Positions 35,505 through 43,409 of a stretch of 64,000 nt of DNA are shown here, piece by piece. A program made the position numbers and the translations under genes. Under the pieces are notes generated by a model. It saw only the letters and a list, made by a program, of their open reading frames with translations, was not told where the DNA came from and ran no database searches. Positions within the stretch are counted from its first letter, which is position 1. The number at the start of each line of letters is the position of its first letter. Origin of the DNA: Pseudoduganella rivuli (GTDB taxonomy: Bacteria; Pseudomonadota; Gammaproteobacteria; Burkholderiales; Burkholderiaceae_D); the NCBI RefSeq assembly GCF_009674485.1, contig NZ_WKJJ01000007.1, positions 248,001-312,000 of the forward strand, given 5' to 3'.

Positions 35505-36902
35505 ATGGTTGACGCAACAAATTCAAATGTTACTAACACTCCGGTGATCACCCGGATGCGCGTGATCCCGGTGGCGGGACGCGACAGCATGCTGTTGAAT
35601 CTGTGTGGCGCCCATGCCCCGTTTTTTACCCGTAACCTGGTGTTGCTGGAAGATAGCGCGGGCCGGACCGGCATGGGGGAAGTGCCGGGCGGCGCCGGTA
35701 TTTTGCGGGCGCTGGAAAATGTGGTCGCGCTGGTCGAGGGCACGCAAGTGGGGCGTTACAACCGCACGTTGCAAAGTTTGCGTACCAGCATCGCTAACAA
35801 AAATGTGAGCGGTCAACAATACCAGGTGACGTCGGCCGCGGAAGCCGCCGTGCTGAAGCAGCCGCACGAAATCAACCTGCGGCTGGAAAACGTGGTGACG
35901 GCGGTGGAAGCGGCCTTGCTGGATTTGCTGGGCCAGCACCTGGGCGTGCCGGTGTGCGAATTGCTGGGCACGGGCCAGCAGCGCGACCAGGTGCCGATGC
36001 TGGCTTACCTGTTCTACGTGGGCGACCGTAACAAGACGGACCTGGATTACCTGCCGGGCAAGGGCGCGTCCGATGACTGGTACCACCTGCGCTGCGAGGA
36101 AGCGCTGACGCCGGACGCGATAGCCGACCATGCGGCGGCGTGCGTGGCGCGCTACGGTTTCAAGGATTTTAAGCTGAAGGGCGGCGTGATGCGGGGCGAA
36201 GACGAGATGGCGGCGGTGGCGGCCATCAAGGCGCGCTTCCCCGACGCGCGCGTCACCCTGGACCCGAACGGCGCCTGGTCGCTGCGCGAAGCGGTGGACC
36301 TGTGCCGTGGCAAGAACCAGTTGCTGGCCTACGCGGAAGACCCGTGCGGCCCGGAAGACGGGTACTCGGGCCGCGAAATCATGGCCGAATTCCGCCGCGC
36401 CACTGGTATCGCTACCGCGACCAATATGGTGGCCACCGACTGGCGCCAGATGGCGCATTCGCACTTGCTGGGCGCGGTCGATATCCCGCTGGCCGACCCG
36501 CATTTCTGGACCATGCAAGGCTCCGTGCGCCTGGCGCAACTGTGCGCCGACTGGGGCCTGACGTGGGGATCACATTCGAACAACCACTTCGACGTATCGC
36601 TGGCCATGTTCACCCACGCGGCAGCGGCGGCGCCAGGCCAGATCACGGCCATCGATACCCACTGGATCTGGCAGGAAGGGCAGGAACGCCTGACCGTCGA
36701 GCCGCCGCGCATTATCAAAGGCTGCGTGGCCGTGCCGGACGCGCCGGGCCTGGGCATTGCGCCCGATATGGAACGCATCGAAGCGGCCCATGCGCTGTAC
36801 AAACAAGTCGCCACCACGGCGCGCGATGACGCGATGGCCATGCGCTACCTGGTGCCCGGCTGGACTTATAACCCGAAAAAACCGAGTTTTGCAAAGGATT
36901 GA
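35505..36902 (+). CDS. gudD: Glucarate dehydratase
   Basis: This 465-residue enolase-superfamily enzyme aligns closely with E. coli Gud[50 protein letters not shown] and [12 protein letters not shown]. Catalytic and metal residues are in [30 protein letters not shown] and GSHSNNHFD. It converts D-glucarate to 5-dehydro-4-deoxy-D-glucarate. I use the ATG spaced seven bases from AGGG; an ATG two codons earlier has none. It heads the sugar-acid operon. Glucarate can come from glucuronate by uronate dehydrogenase, and the upstream alpha-glucuronidases release glucuronate. Uronate dehydrogenase itself is not in this window. Confidence 0.95.
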   Translation: MVDATNSNVTNTPVITRMRVIPVAGRDSMLLNLCGAHAPFFTRNLVLLEDSAGRTGMGEVPGGAGILRALENVVALVEGTQVGRYNRTLQSLRTSIANKNVSGQQYQVTSAAEAAVLKQPHEINLRLENVVTAVEAALLDLLGQHLGVPVCELLGTGQQRDQVPMLAYLFYVGDRNKTDLDYLPGKGASDDWYHLRCEEALTPDAIADHAAACVARYGFKDFKLKGGVMRGEDEMAAVAAIKARFPDARVTLDPNGAWSLREAVDLCRGKNQLLAYAEDPCGPEDGYSGREIMAEFRRATGIATATNMVATDWRQMAHSHLLGAVDIPLADPHFWTMQGSVRLAQLCADWGLTWGSHSNNHFDVSLAMFTHAAAAAPGQITAIDTHWIWQEGQERLTVEPPRIIKGCVAVPDAPGLGIAPDMERIEAAHALYKQVATTARDDAMAMRYLVPGWTYNPKKPSFAKD

Positions 36903-36904
36903 AC

Positions 36905-38110
36905 ATGACGATGGAATCGAAAGCGGCAGCTGATTTGACGGCTTATTTGACAGATCATCTGCCGGCCGACCTGGAACGCGCATTGCTGGTGGGCCGCGTG
37001 TGGCGCGACAATGTGGGACCGTGCGTGGTGGTGGTGCGCGCAGGCCAGGCGTTTGACATCACGGCGCAGTGCGCCACCGTGTCGGACTTGCTGGAACGCG
37101 ACGACTTGCTGGACTTCGTCCGCAGTGCACCGGGCGAAGCGCTGGGGCCCGCCTCCGCGCTGGTCGATGCCGCCGTTGGCCGGAAAGAGGGCGTGCCGCG
37201 CCTGCTGGCGCCGTGCGACTTGCAGGCCATTAAAGCCTGCGGCGTGACGTTTGCCGTCAGCCTGCTGGAACGCGTGATCGAAGAACAGGCGGGCGGCGAC
37301 GCGGCCCGCGCCGACGCGCTGCGCGCCAGCCTGCTGCAAGACATCGGCAGCGACTTGTCGGCCATCAAACCGGGCTCGCCGGAAGCGGAAGCGCTGAAAA
37401 AGCAATTCCAGGCACGGGGCGCGTGGTCGCAATACATGGAAGTGGGTATCGGCCCGTATGCGGAAGTGTTTTCCAAGTCGCAGCCGATGTCGGCGGTGGG
37501 CCTGGGGGCGGACGTGGGCCTGCACCCGGAATCCCACTGGAACAATCCGGAACCGGAAATCGTGCTGGCCGTGACCAGCCGCGCGCAGGCGGTGGGCGCC
37601 ACGCTGGGCAACGACGTCAACCTGCGCGACATCGAAGGCCGCAGCGCGCTGTTGCTGGGCAAGGCCAAGGACAACAACGGTTCCTGCTCGCTGGGTCCGT
37701 TCATCCGCCTGTTTGACGAACATTACACCATCGACACCGTGCGCCAGGCCGAAGTGCGCCTGCGCATCGAAGGCGTGGAAGACGATTTCGTGCTCGACGG
37801 CGAATCGCGCATGCGTGAAATCAGCCGCGACCCGCTGGACCTGGTGGCGCAGACTTGCGGTCCGCACCACCAGTACCCGGACGGCTTCATGCTGTTCCTC
37901 GGCACCATGTTCTCGCCGATCAAGGACCGTGGCGCGAAGGGCGCCGGCTTCACCCATAAACTGGGCGACAAGGTCAGCATCAGCAGCGGTGCACTGGGCA
38001 CGCTGGTCAACCATGTCCAGCGCAGCAATACCATCGCGCCGTGGACCTTTGGCGTGCGCGCCCTGTATGCCAACCTGGCGCAGCGCGGCCTGCTGAAAGG
38101 CGCACAATGA
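36905..38110 (+). CDS. xylX: Fumarylacetoacetase-fold 2-keto-3-deoxy-xylonate dehydratase (XylX-like)
   Basis: This 401-residue FAH-superfamily protein has GIGPYAEVFSKSQPM, VGLGADVGLHPESHWNNPEPE, the metal-ligand Glu pattern EPEIVLAV and GNDVNLRDIEGRSALLLGKAKD. Such proteins next to xylB, xylC and xylD act, as in Caulobacter crescentus, as 2-keto-3-deoxy-D-xylonate dehydratase in the Weimberg pathway. The product is alpha-ketoglutarate semialdehyde. The symbol rests on that synteny. The ATG has AAAGGA eight bases upstream, two bases after the gudD stop. Its TGA overlaps the xylB start as ATGA. Confidence 0.85.
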   Translation: MTMESKAAADLTAYLTDHLPADLERALLVGRVWRDNVGPCVVVVRAGQAFDITAQCATVSDLLERDDLLDFVRSAPGEALGPASALVDAAVGRKEGVPRLLAPCDLQAIKACGVTFAVSLLERVIEEQAGGDAARADALRASLLQDIGSDLSAIKPGSPEAEALKKQFQARGAWSQYMEVGIGPYAEVFSKSQPMSAVGLGADVGLHPESHWNNPEPEIVLAVTSRAQAVGATLGNDVNLRDIEGRSALLLGKAKDNNGSCSLGPFIRLFDEHYTIDTVRQAEVRLRIEGVEDDFVLDGESRMREISRDPLDLVAQTCGPHHQYPDGFMLFLGTMFSPIKDRGAKGAGFTHKLGDKVSISSGALGTLVNHVQRSNTIAPWTFGVRALYANLAQRGLLKGAQ

Positions 38111-38925
38111 ATCCGGCCGTGAATCACAAGCGCCAGCCGATGGCGTACGCGACCTATCCCAGCCTGGCCGGCCAGCGCGTCCTGATCACGGGCGGCGGCA
38201 CGGGTATTGGCGCCACCTTGGTCGAGGCCTTCGTGCGCCAGGGCGCGCAGGTGGCGTTCGTTGATATCGCGGTGGAAGCGTCGCGCGCATTGGAAGCGTC
38301 GCTGGCGGCGCGGGTTGGCCAGGATGGCATTCAACATGCGCCGCGCTTTTATCCGTGCGACTTGACGGACCTGGATGCGCTGGCGGCCACGATGGCGCGG
38401 ATCGAACAGGACATCGGCACGGTGCAGGTGCTGCTGAACAACGCGGCCAACGACAAGCGCCACACGGTGGAAGAAGTGTCGCCGCAATACTGGGATGACA
38501 GCCTGGCCGTCAACCTGCGCCACCAATTCTTTTGCGCGCAAGCCGTGGCGCCGGGCATGAAGGCGGCCGGCACCGGCGTGATCCTGAATTTCGGTTCGAT
38601 TTCGTGGTACCTGGCGCTGGGCAACCTGACGTTGTACATGACGGCCAAGGCCGCGATCGAAGGCTTGACACGGGGACTGGCGCGCGACCTGGGCGCGGAC
38701 GGCATCCGCGTCAATTGCGTGATCCCCGGTTCCGTGCGCACGGAACGGCAAATGACGCTGTGGTATTCGCCGGAAGCGGAACAGCAAATCCTCAACGCGC
38801 AATGCCTGCCGCAGCGGGTGGAACCGGAAGACGTGGCGGCGCTGGCGCTGTTCCTCGCCTCCGATAACGCGGGCCGCTGCTCGGGCCGCGATTACTTCGT
38901 CGACGCGGGATGGTACGGCGCATGA
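38107..38925 (+). CDS. xylB: D-xylose 1-dehydrogenase (NAD-dependent SDR)
   Basis: This 272-residue SDR strongly resembles Caulobacter XylB: YPSLAGQRVLITGGGTGIGA, VNLRHQFFCAQAVAPGMK, NFGSISWYLALGNL, and the C-terminal FVDAGWYGA. The cofactor motif TGGGTGIG and catalytic Ser-Tyr-Lys (ISW, LYMTAK) are complete. It oxidises xylose to xylonolactone, the first step of the oxidative pathway. The ATG overlaps the xylX stop (ATGA); an alternative start MAYATYPSL lies eleven codons downstream. The next gene also starts in an ATGA overlap. Confidence 0.93.
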   Translation: MNPAVNHKRQPMAYATYPSLAGQRVLITGGGTGIGATLVEAFVRQGAQVAFVDIAVEASRALEASLAARVGQDGIQHAPRFYPCDLTDLDALAATMARIEQDIGTVQVLLNNAANDKRHTVEEVSPQYWDDSLAVNLRHQFFCAQAVAPGMKAAGTGVILNFGSISWYLALGNLTLYMTAKAAIEGLTRGLARDLGADGIRVNCVIPGSVRTERQMTLWYSPEAEQQILNAQCLPQRVEPEDVAALALFLASDNAGRCSGRDYFVDAGWYGA

Positions 38926-39803
38926 GCATGAACAGCCATATCCCGGAATGTATCTGGCCGCTGGGCGCGACACTGGCTGAAGGGCCGTTCTGGCACGCGC
39001 AGCAGCGCGCGCTGTATTTTGTCGACATCAAGGGCCATACCGTGCACCGCTGCGCCGAAGACGGCAGCGCGCGCACCACGTGGACCTTGCCGGACCAGGT
39101 GGGCTTTGCGCTGCCGATGATCGATGGCGGCCTGCTGTGCGGCTTGCCGGGCAAGGTGGTGCGCTTCGATCCGGCCAGCGGCGAATTGCAAACGCTGTTC
39201 ACGCTGGAAGCGGACATGCCGGGCAACCGCAATAACGATGGCTATATCGATACGGCCGGACGCCTGTGGTTCGGCACCATGGACAACGGCGAAAAGGCCG
39301 CCACCGGCGCGCTGTACCTGTGGGATGGCAAGCGCCTGCAGCAAAAGGATGACGCGTACATCATCACCAATGGCCCGTGCGTCAGCCCCGACGGCCGCAC
39401 GTTTTACCACACCGACACGCTGGCGAAGCAGATATACGCCTTCGACCTGGCGCCGGATGGTACGCTGTCCAACCGCCGCGTGCTGATCCGCACTGCCGCA
39501 CCGGGCCACCCGGACGGCACCGCCATCGATGCGGAAGGCACGCTGTGGGTGTCGATGTTCCGTGGCGCCCGCATTGACCGCTATGCGCCCGATGGCACGC
39601 TGATTGGATCGATCCCGATGCCGTGCTCGAACATCACCAAGATCACGTTCGGCGGCGCCGATTTGCGTACGGTGTTTGTCACCACCGCCCGCAAAGGGCT
39701 GACCATCGATGAATTGAGCCGCGAACCGCTGGCCGGCGGCATTTTCCGCTTCCGCGCGGATGCGCCGGGTCTTCCACAAAACCATTTTTTGGCAGAACAC
39801 TGA
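38922..39803 (+). CDS. xylC: Xylonolactonase, SMP-30/gluconolactonase family
   Basis: This 293-residue six-bladed beta-propeller lactonase has metal ligands in LAEGPFWH, MPGNRNNDGYID and HPDGTAIDAEG, and the family motif GRLWFGTMD. It opens xylonolactone to xylonate. Position between xylose dehydrogenase and xylonate dehydratase supports xylonolactonase over arabinono- or gluconolactonase. The start is the ATG in the ATGA overlap with xylB. Confidence 0.92.
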   Translation: MSMNSHIPECIWPLGATLAEGPFWHAQQRALYFVDIKGHTVHRCAEDGSARTTWTLPDQVGFALPMIDGGLLCGLPGKVVRFDPASGELQTLFTLEADMPGNRNNDGYIDTAGRLWFGTMDNGEKAATGALYLWDGKRLQQKDDAYIITNGPCVSPDGRTFYHTDTLAKQIYAFDLAPDGTLSNRRVLIRTAAPGHPDGTAIDAEGTLWVSMFRGARIDRYAPDGTLIGSIPMPCSNITKITFGGADLRTVFVTTARKGLTIDELSREPLAGGIFRFRADAPGLPQNHFLAEH

Positions 39804-39804
39804 C

Positions 39805-41589
39805 ATGACCGACAATAACAAGCCAGCGCGCCGATTCCGCTCGCAAGACTGGTTCGATAATCCCGACCACATCGACATGACGGCGCTGTACCTCGAGCGC
39901 TTCATGAATTACGGCATCACCCCGGAAGAATTGCGCTCGGGCCGCCCGATTATCGGCATCGCGCAAAGCGGCAGCGATATCAGCCCGTGCAACCGCATCC
40001 ACCTGGAACTGGCCAAGCGCGTGCGCGACGGCATCCGGGACGCCGGCGGCATCGCGATGGAATTTCCCTTGCACCCCGTGTTTGAAAATTGCCGCCGTCC
40101 GACCGCCGCGATCGACCGCAACCTCGCGTATATGGGACTGGTGGAAATCCTGCACGGCTATCCGATCGACGCGGTGGTGCTGACCACCGGCTGCGACAAG
40201 ACCACGCCGGCGCAGCTGATGGCGGCCGCCACGGTCGACATTCCCGCCATCGTGCTGTCCGGCGGTCCGATGCTGGACGGCTGGATGGACGGGGAACTGG
40301 TCGGTTCCGGCGCGGCGATCTGGAAAGGCCGCAAGCAACTGGCGGCGGGACAGATCGATAACGAAAAATTCCTGCAGATTGCCGCCGCGTCGGCGCCGTC
40401 GGCGGGCCACTGCAACACCATGGGCACGGCATCGACGATGAATGCGCTGGCCGAGGCGCTGGGCATGTCGCTGACGGGCTGCTCGGCGATTCCCGCGCCC
40501 TACCGCGAGCGGGGGCAGATGGCTTATGAAACCGGCAAGCGCATCGTCGCCATGGCGCATGAGGATTTGCGGCCATCGAAGATGCTGACGCGCGACGCGT
40601 TCCTGGACGCCATCGTCGTCAACGCGGCGATCGGCGGCTCGACCAATGCGCAGCCGCACATCATGGCGATGGCGCGCCACGCGGGGGCGGAACTGCATCC
40701 GGACGACTGGATGGCGTACGGCCACGACGTGCCGCTGCTGCTCAACATGCAGCCTTCCGGCAAATTCCTCGGCGAGCGCTTCCACCGCGCGGGCGGCGTG
40801 CCCGCCATCATGTGGGAGCTGGAACAGGCGGGCAAACTGCGCTCGAACCGCCCGACCGTGACGGGCCGCACGATGGCGGAAAACCTGTCGGGCCGCGAAA
40901 CCAATGACCGCGAAGTGGTGTATCCGTATGCCGCGCCGCTGCGCGAACATGCCGGTTTCATGGTCTTGAAGGGCAACCTGTTCGACTTTGCCATCATGAA
41001 GACGTCGGTGATATCCGAACAGTTCCGCTCGCGCTACCTGAGCCGTCCAGGCCATGAAAACGTATTTGAATGCCGCGCGGTCGTGTTCGAGAGCTCGGAC
41101 GATTACCACCAGCGCATCAACGATCCGGAACTGGGCATCGATGAAAATTCGATCCTCGTCATCCGCGGCGCGGGGCCGGTGGGCTGGCCCGGTTCCGCCG
41201 AAGTGGTCAACATGCAACCGCCGGATGCGCTGATCAAGCGGGGCGTGATGAACTTGCCGACCCTGGGCGATGGCCGCCAGTCGGGCACGTCGGATAGCCC
41301 GTCGATCCTGAACGCGTCGCCGGAAAGCGCCGTGGGCGGCGGACTGGCGTGGCTGCGCACGGGCGACATCGTGCGCGTGGACTTGAACCAGGGCAGCTGC
41401 AATGTGCTGGTCAGCGACGAGGAACTGGCCGAACGCAAGAAAGCCGGCGTGCCGGCCGTGCCGCCGAGCCAGACGCCGTGGCAGGAACTGTACCGCGCGA
41501 CGGTGGGGCAACTGGCCAGCGGCGCCTGCATGGAACTGGCGGTGCCGTATCGCGGTGTCGCGGAGAACATGGCGCGGCACAACCACTGA
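39805..41589 (+). CDS. xylD: Xylonate dehydratase, IlvD/EDD family
   Basis: This 594-residue iron-sulfur dehydratase converts D-xylonate to 2-keto-3-deoxy-xylonate. Fe-S cluster cysteines are in SDISPCNRIH, TTGCDKTTPAQ and SAGHCNTMGTASTM, as in the IlvD/EDD family. The length fits pentonate dehydratases such as Caulobacter XylD. Other motifs are IVVNAAIGGSTNAQPHI and TSDSPSILNASPESAVGGG. An ATG one base after the xylC stop is the start. It is the last gene of the operon and is followed by a REP element that also ends the convergent gene. Confidence 0.93.
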   Translation: MTDNNKPARRFRSQDWFDNPDHIDMTALYLERFMNYGITPEELRSGRPIIGIAQSGSDISPCNRIHLELAKRVRDGIRDAGGIAMEFPLHPVFENCRRPTAAIDRNLAYMGLVEILHGYPIDAVVLTTGCDKTTPAQLMAAATVDIPAIVLSGGPMLDGWMDGELVGSGAAIWKGRKQLAAGQIDNEKFLQIAAASAPSAGHCNTMGTASTMNALAEALGMSLTGCSAIPAPYRERGQMAYETGKRIVAMAHEDLRPSKMLTRDAFLDAIVVNAAIGGSTNAQPHIMAMARHAGAELHPDDWMAYGHDVPLLLNMQPSGKFLGERFHRAGGVPAIMWELEQAGKLRSNRPTVTGRTMAENLSGRETNDREVVYPYAAPLREHAGFMVLKGNLFDFAIMKTSVISEQFRSRYLSRPGHENVFECRAVVFESSDDYHQRINDPELGIDENSILVIRGAGPVGWPGSAEVVNMQPPDALIKRGVMNLPTLGDGRQSGTSDSPSILNASPESAVGGGLAWLRTGDIVRVDLNQGSCNVLVSDEELAERKKAGVPAVPPSQTPWQELYRATVGQLASGACMELAVPYRGVAENMARHNH

Positions 41590-41616
41590 CGGTAGTCACT
41601 GACGCACCGTGTCAAC

Positions 41617-41698
41617 GTAGGGCGGTTTCCGCGCAGCGGAACCCGCCGTGCACGCGTCGCGTTGACGCATGCTGGCGGCTTTGTAAAAGCCGCCCTAC
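41617..41698. repeat. REP/BIME-like element, two hairpins with inverted ends
   Basis: GTAGGGCGG opens the element and CCGCCCTAC closes it. The first hairpin uses GGCGGTTTCCGC / GCGGAACCCGCC with one mismatch. The second is GGCGGCTTTGTAAAAGCCGCC, the same as in the element at 17974. It lies between the convergent xylD and 41710 genes. Confidence 0.83.
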
Positions 41699-41709
41699 CG
41701 AGTGACGTC

Positions 41710-42414
41710 TCACTTGAGGAAGCGGAACGTCGGTTCGATATTCTTTGAGTGCAGGTATTGCACGATCTCTTCCAGCGTGGCGTCTTTCAGCAACAATCCG
41801 GCCGGAGCAACGCTGCGCACCGGCGCGGGTGCCGGCGCTGAACCACGTAGCTGTCCCCACAAATCGGCAAACTGCCCGGCGGAGATGCTGTGCAATCCCT
41901 CAATGAACGCCGCCTGTCCGGCCAGCGGCGGCGCAATTTCCAGTCCGGACCCGTCGGCGAACGACGCTCCCATGCCCGGGTGTATGAACGCGCTCCAGCG
42001 TTCCGTGTCCGGGTGCTGGCACGGCGGCAGCGGGACCTCGGCGTCCACGGCTGGAATGTCCGGCATCACGGCGGCGCGCAGCGACGCCACCAAAGCCCGC
42101 ATCTCCGCCTCGGTAACCGGCTGTTCCAGCGACAGCCACAAACAGTAACCGTCGTCGCCCGACACGCTGACAGCGGGGGCGGGCAGGCCGAACCGGGTTT
42201 GCAATTCATTGGCCACGTCGCACAGGCGGCTCCAGTGGTGGCCTTCGCCGTGGTCGCGCATGACGGGGAAGGACAGGGCGGCGGCGCGCACGCCGCCATT
42301 CGCGTCCGCCAGGGCCAGCGGCGCCAGGCCTGCCATGTGCGCCTGCAACGCGTCCTCGGAGACGGCGCCCGAGGGCAGGTACAGCCTGGCCAGCTCTGAG
42401 TTCAATTTTTCCAT
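41710..42414 (-). CDS. Protein of unknown function, possibly primase-fold-like
   Basis: I do not recognise a firm family for this 234-residue protein. The segment AVSVSGDDGYCLWLSLEQPV near residues 95-115 is reminiscent of the SG-x-G-x-H-x-W strand of archaeo-eukaryotic primases, and ERWSAFIHPGMGASF follows later, but the catalytic Asp/His pattern is not convincing. The C-terminal part has a Pro/Ala linker and ends in YLHSKNIEPTFRFLK. No signal peptide or membrane segment is seen. The ATG is the first in frame with a plausible N-terminus; ribosome site is weak. It is divergent from the ParB-domain gene 98 bp away. Confidence 0.6.
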   Translation of the reverse strand: MEKLNSELARLYLPSGAVSEDALQAHMAGLAPLALADANGGVRAAALSFPVMRDHGEGHHWSRLCDVANELQTRFGLPAPAVSVSGDDGYCLWLSLEQPVTEAEMRALVASLRAAVMPDIPAVDAEVPLPPCQHPDTERWSAFIHPGMGASFADGSGLEIAPPLAGQAAFIEGLHSISAGQFADLWGQLRGSAPAPAPVRSVAPAGLLLKDATLEEIVQYLHSKNIEPTFRFLK

Positions 42415-42512
42415 GGGCGAAGCATAACACCGGCCGCCAAATGTCGTATCATGCCGGTCGACATCCGGCGGCTCATCTAGACAACTGCCGCCGCAGCTTT
42501 TTGTGAACATTT

Positions 42513-43358
42513 ATGCAAATCCAAATCAACGATACCCTGCGCGCCTATATCGATCCACTGACCGAGGCGGAATATACGGCGCTCGAACGCAGCATCCTGG
42601 CCGAAGGCTGCCGCGATGCGCTGGTGCTGTGGAACGACGTGCTGGTGGACGGCCATAACCGTTATGCCATCTGCCAGCAGCACGGCATCCCGTTCAAAGT
42701 CACGCAAAACACCACATTCCGCAGCATGGAAGACGTCATGCTGTGGATGATCGACAACCACCTGGGCCGCCGCAGCGTGACGGATTTCCAGCGCGGCGTC
42801 CTGGCGCTGCGCCGCAAGGATATCCTGGAAGCCCGTTCGGCCGAGGCGGCCGCGCAAAACGCCGAGGAAGACGCAAAGATCGCGCCGCCGGAACCGACCG
42901 CGGCGGAAGAGGCGGCCGTTCCCGCCAAGGTGCGCACGTCGCGCGAAGACGTGGCGCGCGCGGCGCGGCTGTCGACCGCGACCATCAGCCAGATCGAAAA
43001 AATCCAGAAGCAGGCCACGCCGGAACTGGTGGAGGCGGTCCGCGCCGGCACCATTTCCATCAATGCCGCCGCCACCGTTGCGTCGCTGCCGCAGGAAGAG
43101 CAAGTGCTGGCGGTCGCAGGCGGTAAAAAGCAATTGCAACAGGCCGCCAAGGAAGTGCGCGAACAGCGCGCCGCCAACCGTCCCGCCAAACAGCCGAAGG
43201 AAGACAGCGCGGAAGCGCTGGCCGCGCCGGCCGCATCGCTGTCCGAAGTGGAGTTGCTGCGCGCCGAAGTGGCCCGCCTGACCGAGCGTAACGCCCAGTT
43301 GCGCGCGGAAAACGCGGAACTGCGGGAACGCATCGCGTCGCTGGTCGACGCGTCGTAA
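42513..43358 (+). CDS. ParB-like nuclease-domain protein with C-terminal coiled coil
   Basis: This 281-residue protein begins with a ParB/Sulfiredoxin-like domain (residues 1-70: LRAYIDPLTEAEYTALERSI, LVDGHNRYAICQQHGIPF). A central region follows with a helix-turn-helix-like stretch (REDVARAARLSTATISQIEK). Leucine-zipper heptads (VELLRAEVARLTERNAQLRA) end it. It resembles plasmid replication/partition-related proteins found outside par operons and is not the chromosomal ParB. The expected activity is DNA binding; possible CTPase function cannot be judged. There is no ParA gene nearby. The ATG has only a weak upstream purine tract. Confidence 0.8.
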   Translation: MQIQINDTLRAYIDPLTEAEYTALERSILAEGCRDALVLWNDVLVDGHNRYAICQQHGIPFKVTQNTTFRSMEDVMLWMIDNHLGRRSVTDFQRGVLALRRKDILEARSAEAAAQNAEEDAKIAPPEPTAAEEAAVPAKVRTSREDVARAARLSTATISQIEKIQKQATPELVEAVRAGTISINAAATVASLPQEEQVLAVAGGKKQLQQAAKEVREQRAANRPAKQPKEDSAEALAAPAASLSEVELLRAEVARLTERNAQLRAENAELRERIASLVDAS

Positions 43359-43409
43359 TGACAGGCCGGCAGCCAGCGCCGGCCATGTTCTGATCCAGGG
43401 AGCCGTCTG

